Assembly: GCA_954871525.1 (NCBI GenBank) | Contig: OX940863.1 | Span: 1,340,001-1,404,000 of the forward strand | Reading direction: 5' to 3' | Source: Parietaria judaica | Lineage: Eukaryota > Streptophyta > Magnoliopsida > Rosales > Urticaceae | Length of the DNA: 64,000 bases | Shown here: piece after piece, positions 36,342-48,900 of the stretch | How positions within the stretch are numbered: the stretch's first letter is position 1 | Layout of the letters: every line of letters starts with the position of its first letter | Made by a program: the position numbers and the translations under genes | The notes under the pieces: model-generated | The model's input: only the letters and a program-made list of their open reading frames with translations | What the model was told of the DNA's origin: nothing | Databases searched by the model: none

Positions 36342-38430
36342 ATTAAATTATTATATTTATTTTATAAAATTATATACAACTAATATTTATTTAATTATGT
36401 TTCTTCAAAACTCGCATCAATAAACCCGTAAATTGAAGTTCGATTGTTACGGTATTCTGAACCTTGACTATCCATTAATGTACAAACATGATGATTAGTG
36501 CTCATATTAAGAAAGTCCTTAAAATTCCTTACACACAGCTCAATTAAATAAATAAAGCTATGTCAAAACTCACAATAATACATAATTTTCTATTGTAACT
36601 GTTTAGTACTGAAAATTACATGTATGAAATGAGAAATGAACTCTTTTAAACTAAAACATAACTTCTCACATATCGAGGTCACTCATTACAGTGCAAAATT
36701 TCCGGTTCATTTCCGATGTTAAGTCTTCTAAATACAAAACGATTCGGGATCTGTAATATGGCAGACCGTCTAAACTTCAAAACCGACATTAAAACTACAA
36801 CTAATCGCTGTTCAAGCCATCATTGACTTCCGGATCATTAAGGACGATTCCGGATCATTAAAACTACAATTAAATTATTATGTTTATTTTATAAAATTAT
36901 ATACAACTAATATTTAATTTAATTATGTTTCTTCAAAACTCGCATCAATAAACCCGTAAATTGAAGTTCGATTGTTACGGTATTCTGAACCTTGACTATC
37001 CATTAATGTACAAACATGATGATTAGTGCTCATATTAAGAAAGTCCTTAAAATTCCTTACACACAGCTCAATTAAATAAATAAAGCTATGTCAAAACTCA
37101 CAATAATACATAATTTTCTATTGTAACTGTTTAGTACTGAAAATTACATGTATGAAATGAGAAATGAACTCTTTTAAACTAAAACATAACTTCTCACATA
37201 TCGAGGTCACTCATTACAGTGCAAAATTTCCGGTTCATTTCCGATGTTAAGTCTTCTAAATACAAAACGATTCGGGATCTGTAATATGGCAGACCGTCTA
37301 AACTTCAAAACCGACATTAAAACTACAACTAATCGCTGTTCAAGCCATCATTGACTTCCGGATCATTAAGGACGATTCCGGATCATTAAAACTACATTTA
37401 AATTATTATGTTTATTTTATAAAATTATATACAACTAATATTTAATTTAATTATGTTTCTTCAAAACTCGCATCAATAAACCCGTAAATTGAAGTTCGAT
37501 TGTTACGGTATTCTGAACCTTGACTATCCATTAATGTACAAACATGATGATTAGTGCTCATATTAAGAAAGTCCTTAAAATTTCTTACACACAGCTCAAT
37601 TAAATAAATAAAGCTATGTCAAAACTCACAATAATACATAATTTTCGATTGTAACTGTTTAGTACTGAAAATTACATGTATGAAATGAGAAATGAACTCT
37701 TTTAAACTAAAACATAACTTCTCACATATCGAGGTCACTCATTACAGTGCAAAATTTCCGGTTCATTTCCGATGTTAAGTCTTCTAAATACAAAACGATT
37801 CGGGATCTGTAATATGGCAGACCGTCTAAACTTCAAAACCGACATTAAAACTACAACTAATCGCTGTTCAAGCCATCATTGACTTCCGGATCATTAAGGA
37901 CGATTCCGGATCATTAAAACTACAATTAAATTATTATGTTTATTTTATAAAATTATATACAACTAATATTTAATTTAATTATGTTTCTTCAAAACTCGCA
38001 TCAATAAACCCGTAAATTGAAGTTCGATTGTTACGGTATTCTGAACCTTGACTATCCATTAATGTACAAACATGATGATTAGTGCTCATATTAAGAAAGT
38101 CCTTAAAATTTCTTACACACAGCTCAATTAAATAAATAAAGCTATGTCAAAACTCACAATAATACATAATTTTCGATTGTAACTGTTTAGTACTGAAAAT
38201 TACATGTATGAAATGAGAAATGAACTCTTTTAAACTAAAACATAACTTCTCACATATCGAGGTCACTCATTAGAGTGCAAAATTTCCGGTTCATTTCCGA
38301 TGTTAAAGTCTTCTAAATACAAAACGATTCGGGATCTGTAATATGGCAGACCGTCTAAACTTCAAAACCGACATTAAAACTACAACTAATCGCTGTTCAA
38401 GCCATCATTGACTTCCGGATCATTAAGGAC
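36342..38430. repeat. 528-bp tandem array derived from the 3' end of the WDR43/UTP5-like gene
   Basis: Four near-identical units. The anchor TTCTTCAAAACTCGC starts at 36401, 36929, 37457 and 37985, exactly 528 bp apart. Each unit ends with a segment that, on the minus strand, encodes LNDPEVNDGLNSD and the stop codon of the adjoining gene; only the rightmost unit continues into the intact gene (38386). The others join to the next unit through GATTCCGGATCATTAAAACTAC. Copies differ at only a few positions, so the array is young. Confidence 0.95.
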
Positions 38431-41400
38431 GCCAAGCTCCTCATCACCCGAGTCGTCCTCTTGGCTGTCATCGACTTCCATGGATTCATCACCAGAATCG
38501 TCTTCGTCACTCGAGTCTTGGTCCTCGAATACAACGGGCGCACCACTTTCTTCCTCTTCATCGTCATCGATCTGTTCAAAAACACGTTTTAATCAAGCGT
38601 CATTGTACAAAGGCAATGGGTACTTTAATGTAATACAAAAATCTTCACCTCTGAGAAAAGCACGTCCAAGGCGCTTGATAGCTGAAGAGCCGACTGGTAC
38701 GTGGAAACTCGAGCCTCTATAAGCTGAATATGGAAAAATATAGTTTTTAAAAATGAGTTTACATTATTATATTATCGTAATATATTACAGTGCATTCTTA
38801 TATTTTTTCAGGGTTTGAATAATATTTTGTTCATATTATACCTGATATAGAGAATTCAAGGCAACTAGAGAGGATTGCTGAGACATGATTTCGGTTGAAT
38901 GCTGAAGAATAAGACACCGAAGCCATGGAAGCGCGTACGCCACTATCGCTCCTCTGAACGAATAATAAAACACGGGAAAAATATATTAACTCATGATTCG
39001 CCTCAGAACGAGCAATTAAGACGTTTTAACAAGTTTAATTATCGAGAAGTTCGGATAAGAAAATATATTTTGAAATTGAATTCATGGAATAGAACATATA
39101 CGTATAATGAATTCAACAAGTGTATCACAAATTTTTACCTCTTCTGGATAATAGTCATAAGCGAGTGCAAAAACTTCAGAATATCTGATGGATTCAATTG
39201 CAATATGGATTTCGCGATAACCTGGAAAAAAGAAATTGAGAGGGAAAAAACATAAGAATTGTGTTTTTTATTTTTATATATACGAGTTCATAAAAGATAA
39301 GGAGATACCTTTTCATTTTGTGTGTATAAGCAATTCATGAGAAGGACACCATCGCCGGCATGAAGCGCTTGCTTAAGCAAAATATGGATGGAGTCTGCAC
39401 TTGGAGGCTTTGCAAGGGCAGGCTCGTCATTATCCGTCGTCATCACGATATCTTTATCTTTCAAGTTTAAAGATACGAGTTTTTCTTCCATTGTCGGCTC
39501 TATCAAATCATCATCGACAAGAACTCCGTCAACAGCCTCTCCGTCTCCGCTACCTGAGTTAGAGCACAATCACCATGTGATTCATAAACTTCCAATTGAC
39601 ATTAAGTTTTTACATGTGAGTTGACCTTCGTCCGAGATAAGTTGACCCTTACTGATATCAACTATGTCTCCTGCATCTAGATCCGAGGCTGCACGCTTCT
39701 TGCTGGCTTTCTTACTTGTCTTTGTTGATGTTGCTTCCAAGTCTATATTGCAAAGATCGGAGAGAACTCAGTTAGCAGTAGAAAAAAAAAATCACAATTA
39801 ATTGATTGATTGATTTGCTTACGAAGAAATATATGTGGACAAAAATAATTTGTTTAAAATCTATCGAGTAAGATTACAATTTACATTGTTAAAAGGTTGA
39901 AAATACGCCGAAGCGTGTTTTTCACCTCAATGATTCAAATGGCAAAATAATAAAAAGTAAAACTACTAGTATTCCAAAGAACAATTATGTTTTAAATATT
40001 TCCAAAAAAATTGAAAAGGTCATTATACAAAAAGAGGAATGACAAAAGGTAGCATTAACCACACCTTTTCTTGAAACCCCGTTTTCCGGAATGCTTTTGG
40101 TCTCCTCGGAGGCGTTAACTATTATATCTTCCCCTGGATTACTTATATCCACAAGATTAAACTGTGGATGATCAACTGAGCCGTAACTTATGATTGCTTT
40201 CATCGGTTTTCCGGTTTCCAAATCTTGTAATCTCGCAGCAATGATAGAAGCATGACCTTTCTTGGCACTTCTAGTGTTTTGCAGAGCGGTTTCATTTTCG
40301 TTGACTTTGCACGTGATCTTAGTCTGACTGACGTCTTCTTCTAACTGGCTTCTCAAATGCCATACACTGGCACTTGTTTTCGAAACTGCCAAAACAACCG
40401 TTCCATATTCTCCATCTAATCCATCCTTGCATTGAAAACTTAGTGGAACGTGTTTCATGGACAAAACAGGGCCACGAGATGATTTTTTAGATTCCTTATC
40501 CAGTGTCCAAACTTGAAGATCCTTCTCTCCAGAAGCTAATGTGACTACGGTGTTTGCTTCATCAGACAAAGAAGCGCGTTGTATTTGGTCCTGCTAGAGA
40601 AATGTTGAGCGCGATTATTAATATGAAAATAAATATAAATAATCATTACTCGAGATAATTTAAGTATCTCACCAAATCATTAGAGAACTTAATGATCTCT
40701 TTGCCATTTTCCAAGCTTAAAACCCGTAATCTACCATCTTCGACTGCTAAATACTTCTCATCTAACATGGAGAAGAGGGATGACAAAAGGTTATAGAAGA
40801 GGACGGGTTGTTTAAAAATAAATAAAAAAGATGCGAGGGCCTCTTAATCGCTTACCACGTGAAAAAACTAAAGTCGATATTGATTTTTTTGAAGCTTTGA
40901 ACTCTTCAATAACGGCTCCGGTCTCTGAGTTCATGTTCGAAACTATTCCATTGTTCCCAACAACATGTAAAATGCGACCTTTATTAGTGAAAAAGAGACC
41001 CGCGACTCCGCTGTATTGAAAAAGAAAATATAAGAAAAATAAAAAGGAAAACAGAAATGATGCTATTGGATTAAAGCACCATAAATACAGATCATGCATC
41101 AAATCGAACAAAAAAAAAAAAAAAAAACTAAACTATATAATTTTTTTTTTCACTAAAAGACCTAATGATACAGCATCATAAACCCTAAACCTTAGGAAAT
41201 CATGGTAAATAAAATCATACCTAGCAAAAGAATCTGCAATTCTCCACTTAACAGTCCCCGAGAAAACCTCGACCGCAACGACATGCCCATCATCCGTGGC
41301 AAGAGCTAATAACAAAGTAGCCGTCTCTTTTCTACGCTAAAAGTTCAAAATTATAGCAATTAGAATAAACTTCAATCCACCAAAATGATAGATAGTTCGA

Positions 41401-41726
41401 TAAAAAGCTTTTCCTTTGAATCCAAAGTCCAAAGTAATACCTTCTTCCCCACAAAACTGCAAGCCATACAAGAAAACCGATCTCCATCAGCCGAATTCCA
41501 CTCTCCCAATAAACCTTCACCATTTGTGCTCCAAATCTGAACATTGTCCAAGCACTTCTCATCAAAATTCAGAACCGAGTCCGAAAATCGTATTACGAAA
41601 ACACTAGTAGACAGAACAACAAAATCCAAAGAGTGAGAGCGAGATACTTGCCTTGACAGTTCCGGCCGGCGACAGAATGGCGAGATATTCGCCGTCGGGA
41701 GTGAAGGCAGTGAGTGAGTGTTTCAT
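38386..41726 (-). CDS. WDR43/UTP5-like WD40 protein with Utp12 domain (SSU processome)
   Basis: Twelve exons: 41726-41652, 41536-41441, 41336-41221, 41010-40856, 40761-40673, 40590-40065, 39742-39626, 39553-39309, 39221-39139, 38953-38842, 38723-38649, 38571-38386; all phases agree, 624 aa. The N-terminal half holds WD40 blades (FTPDGEYLAILSPAGTVKIW, LLLALATDDGHVVAVEVFSG, LVFSRDEKYLAVEDGRLRV). The C-terminal half has the Utp12 helical domain (LLKQALHAGDGVLLMNCLY, ILQLNPSDILKFLHSLM, YALPWLRCLILQH) and an acidic Asp/Glu/Ser tail. The role known for the family is in t-UTP/UTP-A, which couples rDNA transcription to early 18S pre-rRNA processing in the nucleolus. The first intron has a GC donor. 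The last exon has been duplicated into the array on its left. Confidence 0.92.
41537..41651 (-). other. GC-AG intron 1 of the WDR43/UTP5-like gene
   Basis: The donor reads AAG then GCAAGTATC. Phase 0 is required to join GTVK to IWSTNG, and no GT donor satisfies it. AG|GCAAGT is the classic GC-AG consensus. Confidence 0.8.
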
Positions 41727-42021
41727 CTCTGAAAACCTATTTATTCATATAAAAAAAAAAGAGATTAAAGCAACAAAACTCTATCAACAATTCGACACCA
41801 AAAAAAAAACTTCGAACTCGTAATCGAAGACCTAACAATATATACCTACACATATATGAATTTTCATACACAAACACAGAGAGGTAGGCACAAATGCCTT
41901 TTCACTAGTACGTATCTTTGGAGTGTGAAGAAAACGCGAAGAGGTTGAAGAGCGAACCTGCGTGTCGGAGAAGATGGATACGGCGGCGGTGAGTGCCGGA
42001 GACTTCGTCGGCGGCGGGAAG

Positions 42022-42056
<35 letters not shown>

Positions 42057-42502
42057 GGTTATAAGGACGAATGTGAAGCCCTCAAATGTCATCTCTTTTC
42101 ATGTCGTATTAGGACAAAACGACAAATGAACCCGGCCTCTTTTATTGAACCAGCACAGTGTCGTTTATGGTTACTCTTGTGATTTCTGCGACCATACGAC
42201 ATGGTGCTGCTTGTATAAGGATAGGGATAAAAGTGTCGTTGTTTTAGAAACGACATACAACAGATCGTTTTAAGCCTTAATTCGTCGATTTAGAGGAAAA
42301 TTGCACTAAAGTCATTAAACTTGTCCATTTTTAATTGATGAATGAAATCCAATTTCGAACGCTAAATTAATTAACATCAATTTTTTTTGTTGAAATGGAC
42401 GACAAATGAGGTTAAATTCCACTTTGGACGTTACATCACTTTTTCAATGATTTTGACACGTGGCTAGAGAAAGTTATGCGGAATCTAATATGATATTAAT
42501 AT
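41727..42502. other. Upstream region of the WDR43/UTP5-like gene
   Basis: Contains a (GA)n run at 42024-42053, probably in the 5' leader, and several CGACAT/ATGTCG motifs (AAACGACAT at 42248-42256). No gene. Confidence 0.5.
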
Positions 42503-42963
42503 TGTTGAGGTCGGATTTGGTACCCTTATTACGGCACAAGTACCTAGGTGTTGGTCCTTATACCATAAAGCAAACAAGTGTGCTTGACTATGATGGGACG
42601 AGCATTTAATGCGGCCACATCGGAAGTGACCCGACAGGCTCGAACCATGCGAAAGAGGACGCACCAGGCTTTTGCCAGACACTTGGGGGGGCGAGCCGAT
42701 GGGACTCCTAAGAAAGTAGGAAAGTTGGCCTATAAAAGGGGAGAGAAACCCATGTAAAAGATATATTCTGAGAGAGAAAAAAAAAGAGATGGGAGAAGAG
42801 AGAAATGCTTGTAATCAGGAAGAATCAAGAAGAAAATACACTGTACTTCACATCGTCATTTCTTTGAGCGTTCTTAGCTAATAAACGGAAGAAACCGATC
42901 CATTTTCTTTAAAAACAAGGATCAATCCTTGTGATTGTAGAGCGTACAGAAACGCCCCCAACA
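42503..42963 (+). mobile_element. Solo LTR of a retrotransposon (461 bp)
   Basis: Starts TGTTGAGG and ends CCCCCAACA (TG...CA ends with 5-bp inverted tips), flanked by a perfect 5-bp repeat AATAT (42498-42502 and 42964-42968). A TATA box (CTATAAAAGG, about 42731) and AATAAA-like signal (CTAATAAAC, about 42880) give the plus orientation. No internal domain remains. Confidence 0.9.
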
Positions 42964-42968
42964 AATAT

Positions 42969-43587
42969 CACTCGCCGTAGAATTTGAGTGCACGGACTTA
43001 TATGCTACAATTAGACGACTTTAGTCGGAAAACAAATTTCTTTATTTATTTTTTGCTAACAAAATTTTAGAAAGTCGCAAAAATCACAAGAGATGCCATA
43101 AGCGACATGGTGCTTAGGAAATAAAAGAGAAGAGATATAATAAACATGTCGTTTTCTAGAAAACGACAAAAAAAATAGATCGCATTCTTCTATTAATCCC
43201 ACATTCGTCCCCGTTGTTGAGAAGCAGACGCCTTTCTCTCTCCTCCCACCGCCGACGAAGTCTCCGCCACTCGCCGCCGGCGAATCCATCTTCTCCGACA
43301 TCCTGGTAAGCTCTCCGATACTCACTCTCTTCCTCGATTCCTAATCACTTTCATCGCAGAGCTCTTGCTTCGCTCGTCTGAGTACTCTTTGATCGATTGG
43401 TTCTTCAGTTCTTCATATAAGTTGCGCTTTGATCGATTGATTTTTCATTTCGCCATATTCGTTCTCTACTTTTGTCTTTTCTTCGTGTCGATGATTTTCA
43501 GTAGTTGTCGAACACCAACTGTTTGAGAGAACACATTAAGCTCATTGATTTATTATTGATTGCTTTTACTGCAGAGTCTTTACTGTC
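42969..43587 (+). promoter_or_regulatory. GRXS15 upstream region with probable 5' UTR intron
   Basis: An exon-like stretch CATCCTG ends at a GTAAGC near 43306, and an acceptor TGCAG lies at 43574, just before the start codon: a leader intron is likely. An ATGTCGTTT motif lies at 43146-43154. Confidence 0.5.
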
Positions 43588-44977
43588 ATGGCGAGGGCGT
43601 TATCGAACATGTTATTGAAGGAAATTCCGGGCCTCTCAGCCGCTAATTCGAGCAGAGTTGTGAGGCTCAATGCATTTGTTTTACATATTTGACCATTTGT
43701 AATTGCTTTTTATCCTTCTTCTCACATTATTCTGTATTTTTAGGCTTCCGGGTCTTTGTACCAGTACGGGAAGCGATTCTTCTCTACTCCGAACGAACCC
43801 GACACGCATGACGATTTTAAGCCAACTAGCAAGGTCGAAGCTTCGGGCATGTCTTTAAAGGATATTGTCGAGCAGGTACTTAGTTATCTTTCGTATTACT
43901 CTTATGGATCAAATTTTCGGCAAATATTTGAAATTAATTGGTGTTATCTTTTGTGCCTCAGGATGTGAAGAACAATCCAGTTATGATTTACATGAAAGGA
44001 GTGCCTGAGTTTCCTCAATGTGGATTTAGCTCGCTAGCTGTCAGGGTTTTGAACCATTATAGTAAGAGCAATGATATAAATAGTGTTAAATGTGACTGAA
44101 TCGTAATCGTTAAGCCATATTATATTTTCGACAAATTTAGTTCTTTAAACAAGTTTTATCTGGACATATGTTTATGGATTTCACATTCTATTTGATCGGC
44201 CGCTTTATTTTCGGGATTTTATCCACATGCTTAAACATGTCTGCGGATTTTATTTGTATGCTATGAATACAATGACAGTCACATACGGTGTAGAATATAG
44301 TTTTGTCTGTTATTTATTTATTTATTTATAATTTTTATTATTGGCTCTGATCTTTCTCGATTAATTATTGCTTTTGTAGATGTTCCTATTAGCGCTAGGA
44401 ATATTTTGGAAGATCCGGAGCTGAAAGGGGCTGTAAAAGATTTCAGGTAATAGAATCAGTTTGCTTGATTTAATCTTTTCAATGATGGATATAGCTTTCT
44501 TTGATGATCATATCCTCAATGATTTTTCTGTCTCTTACAATTTTTTAAGCAACCCAATCGTTTGTCAGACACGTTCCTATCTTTTGAATATACGCTCGTA
44601 GTTATTGTATTTGCATTACTTTTATTATCATTATTCAACTTAAGTTTCTTAATCTCGATCAAATCTGTTTCTTAACAGTCTTTAACATATTGAAAATGTT
44701 GCATTTGCAGCCTGTGGCCAACATTTCCGCAGATATTCATAAAGGGAGAGTTCATAGGCGGTTCGGATATTGTTCTCAATTTGCACCAGGTCAGTCATAG
44801 ACTCAGAAACATACATATTATATATGCTTATAATTTATATATGGAATATGCATGTTTCTTTTATTGCAAGTCTTTAGAGAGATTTCATTATTCTGAAGCT
44901 ATTACCAATTTCCTCAGACTGGCGAACTGAAGGAAAAGCTCAAAGATCTTGCGGTGAAAGAGGAGAAATCTGAGTAA
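43588..44977 (+). CDS. GRXS15: Mitochondrial monothiol glutaredoxin S15
   Basis: Six exons: 43588-43659, 43744-43875, 43962-44061, 44380-44446, 44711-44789, 44918-44977; phases agree and the total is 169 aa, the length I recall for Arabidopsis GRXS15. The N-terminus is an amphipathic presequence ([10 protein letters not shown]...GKRFFST). The glutaredoxin domain has the glutathione-contact Lys in VMIYMKG, the CGFS active site in FPQCGFSS (Cys 88), [13 protein letters not shown] and the GGSDI motif. CGFS glutaredoxins coordinate and hand on [2Fe-2S] clusters in the mitochondrial matrix. Identification is firm. Confidence 0.96.
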
Positions 44978-45929
44978 ATGATTGGATTTGAATGGCATTT
45001 GAATAATTTTGTTTTTCACTAAGAGTTTATAATATGTTAGTGTGTAGCTGGTTCTACAGAATTGGTAATACAGACTTATACATCAAATAAGAACGGCTTG
45101 TTTATTTTTTCTTTTCTCATTTCGGCTTTGTGCTTCTTCTTTTTTACGAGCATGAGCATGTTTACGTTCTTCTCGTGTTGCCGTTTCTAGACTGTGTAAC
45201 AAAGCTCGCATGATATGCGAAGGATTTGAAGCTAAATGCCGTCAAAATTCAATTTATTGATGTGTTAATTCCGCCGAGGTTTTGTGTATGCTCTTATATC
45301 TTTAAATCTGGCCGATAGACCTGCTATCATCACGTACCGTCTTAGGAAGGGCAAATCCGTTTTTTAGTACTCTTCGTTTAGTCCTTTTATCGTAAAGTCA
45401 TTCAGGGCACCTGGTTCTTTACCTAGTTCCTGTAATTAGGGTGGTTTTTTTTTCTTTGTGTCGGGTTGTTATCGTCTTTGTACTCGTTGATTATAGCATA
45501 AATAATGAGAAAACAAAGATTCATCGTCTTGTGGTACGGATCACAACGGAAGAAATAAAATACTTGGATTCCTAGGAGATATTCCTCTTCTCATTACAAA
45601 GCTCTTTGAGATATTATAATCTGTTTTACATGAAGTAAAAACTGTCTTTAAACTAGAATCCCAAAATCTTGTTGGATAATGGATATTACCACAATGATCA
45701 AACAAACAGGTCGATCGAACGCTCCTCTTCTGATTACAAAGCTTCCTCACCAAATGTTGTTTCTTCACGTCTATAAATTACGATTTCAAAATCTTGTCGT
45801 ATTCCACAACAAACAAAAATGTTGAGCGACAGATCGGGTGCCCGAAGGCCTGTAATTGTAACAATTTAAAGCAGAGCATCTTGAATTTCAGGACCCGATT
45901 GCAATTTTTCTTGATAAACCTTGCAGGAA
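44978..45929. other. Intergenic between convergent GRXS15 and PWP2
   Basis: Two 3' flanks. No gene supported. The direct sequence GATTACAAAGCT occurs twice around 45595-45745 with surrounding similarity (CTCCTCTTCTGATTACAAAGC against ATTCCTCTTCTCATTACAAAGC). Confidence 0.45.
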
Positions 45930-48900
45930 CTACGTCGATCCCTTCTTCGAGATCTCCGTACACACGTATCGAAGCTGATTTTCATTAGAGGAACACATGT
46001 CTGCCAAATCCTGGTGTTTTCTGGTGATGGCCTTCTGCAACGATCTCAAAGCCGGAAGCAGTTTCTGATTATTCTGCTGGATAGAGTTGCGTTGTGACAT
46101 ACAAAGCTCCTGCGACCACGTAAACAAACACAAAGCAGTCAGAATCTGAACACGTCAAAACGCAAATGTTCACAGTCAAGAGATTGCAAATCCAAAAAAA
46201 TACCCGACACCATCGGAGAATAAATTCCAAGTGTGCACAATTCTCCATGAGATCAGCGAGCGCTTCGATCAGCCTCTGCAAATATCTGTGAGGCGTCGAC
46301 AAAGCAACGGCTTTAATATCCAAAGGACTGACTGCGAAAATGCTCTTCTTTATCAAACTGTCTTCGTTCAAGCGGAGACTAAGGAGTAAAGCTCGGCTTG
46401 GTTGATTCTCATCTAGAGCCGCCTCCACTGCCTGTGCGACAACGTGTTAAGTTTGTAATATTAAGAATGATTATTCAGTAAAGTAGTCTCTAAGTTTGGC
46501 ATAGTTTTCTCTCTAGATTTTGGGTCTCTCGCATAGTAAAACCCGCTCCTAGGTTCAAGATCCGTGATGGGATAGCTATCCTGGGTCCTATAATACGGAA
46601 GAAACTACAACATTCTTGTTGAAAAAGATACCTCGGGTGTGACATCAATGTCGAGATCTGTGGGATCAAATATGAAGGAATCGTCAATGGAGTAAATGAG
46701 AACTCCCTCGGTTGTTGAAGCCGCAAAGCTCCGACCGGTGGAGGCGAGTCTGATGCATTTCGTTTGAGCGACCGGTCTTCCTTTGTTAGGCACGAATCCT
46801 GGTAAATCATAAGGTAGCTTCCCTCGATCTTGTCTATCAATGCCATCTTCTACATCGCTGTCATCATCATCGATCAAATCCAAAGCCCCAGCTTCCGTCA
46901 TGTTCTTCGAGTTTAAGAAATCAAGGACTCCGTCCAAAGACAGATTATGAGTAATTTGAAACCGCCTAAGCAATATCTGCACAAAGCATAGGTTCAAGAG
47001 GTGTGAAAAGTGGATAAGTCAATTTAAATGAAAACTTGAATTTATATAAAAATAAATTATTGAGGCATTTTTTTTACGTGGATGACATCATGAAATTATG
47101 TATATTGGTGTTAAAACACTACCAATCACTACTGCACAGAAGAAAGCAGCACAGGTTTTGCTTCTTCGTGAAACCGAAAAACCGATAATTAGTTATCACT
47201 TTAGGATATTTAACTTTTCGAGCATTAGAATTTAATGTCTAAAGCTAAAGAAAAAAAAAACACAGGGCTCGTAATCTGTTTTTAACCTTAAAATTCAGTT
47301 TTCCAAATTATAAAGGGAGAAACCAAAAAATGTACACTGGCTGACTTTAAATTCTTTCCCAGTTGAATGGAAACGACACTGACCTGATCAGCAACATCAT
47401 ACATACAAATGTACTTGCTGCTACCTCCGGCTAGTATGTAACTCCCGTCAGCGGAGTAACATAACGTCGTGAAGAACTTTCCCGAGCTCGAATTTGCTGC
47501 AGACCTGCGATCGGTCATTAAACGGCCACCAGCAATATCCCTACGCCCCTCAATCGTGTACATCAACGACCCCTCAATCGGGTCCCAGAAATAAATTTGG
47601 CCATCTAATGTACTACAAGCTATTTGCCTTCCATCAGGACGATAAACGACGGTCAGAACATCTTGGGTGTGAGAAAATGTTTCAACGGCACCTTTTCCAT
47701 CGAAAACATCCCAAAGACGAACTGTTTTGTCCCATGATGATGAAGCCAGCACGGCCTGCGAATTAGCAGGAAAGAAATCGAGTTCAGACACCATAAACGT
47801 AGCCCTGGTCTCAAATTCAAGAGTTAGACCGGGTATTCTCTCCCAAAGCTCAGACACGACGGCTAAACCCAAATTAGGCGCCTATAGATAGGATTAGAAA
47901 CCCTAATCCCATTTTTAGTGTGAATTACACCCTAATAGCCCTACTTATTGATTGAAATACACAATTAAATAAATAAAAATAAGTATAACACTTACATTTG
48001 TGGGAGAGAACATCAGTCCATGAACGGGACCTTCGTGGCCGCTAAGAATGTCCAACAACTTACCCGTCTTCATCGACCAGACAAAAATCTATAATCCATA
48101 ACAAAGGAAAATCAAGCTGAGTTTAAAACTAGTTGACTAAATGGTGTAAAAGAGACTTTAGAACGAGAAAGGTAACCTCGAACGAATCTATGGTTCCAGC
48201 GCATATGATTTCGCCACTCTGATCTGCTGAGAGCGAAACAAATTGTCTGGAAGAAGGGGCCGTAAAGCCACGGAAGTTTCGATAACGTAGCAAATCCCAT
48301 GCACGAACAGTCCCGTCCAGAGATGCACTTAAGAGGACGTTATTGTTGGCCATGAAATGAAGGGCAGTGATGGCGGCCGTGTGCTCGGTGAATGTCACGA
48401 AGCAAAACCCAGCTGAAGCATTCCATATCTGTACACAACCAGAGGAAAAGAATGAGGTTTCTACTCACATTTAATATTTTCTATTTCAGTTTTCGCATAA
48501 ATCCGACATAAACTTCAAGTTTAAAAACCCACTAATGATTCTTTTTCTCTCTCTGTCTTCAAAGTAAACATCTTCCTTGTGTTTTCTAATTTTATTATTA
48601 CTATTCTAAATCACTACTTAGATGATTTTGATAGCTTTTCATTTCAAGTTCGCTCTGGTATCCTTGAGTTATTGCACATGGATTATTTGCTCTTATGACA
48701 TACTCCTATGAACATGACCCAGCGATGTGCTATTACCTGTTTCATATCTCCGGATAATCATGAAAAATGAATTTATCATCGGAACATAACATAACAAGAT
48801 ACGATACTGACGATATTAAAGATTTTTCGGCTAAAAAACTAAAGAAAACCAAATCGGTTCACCTTGATTTTGTTGTCATCAGCTCCGGTAGCCAAGAGCT

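Noticed and set aside
36342..38385. CRISPR-like or satellite interpretation of the 528-bp array
   Set aside because: Units are long, contiguous and carry the neighbouring gene's 3' end; this is a local tandem duplication in a plant genome.
47756..47872. Open frame extending PWP2 exon 4 upstream
   Set aside because: Splicing at 47755 joins the WD40 blade as in the family; the extra residues have no counterpart and are intron read-through.
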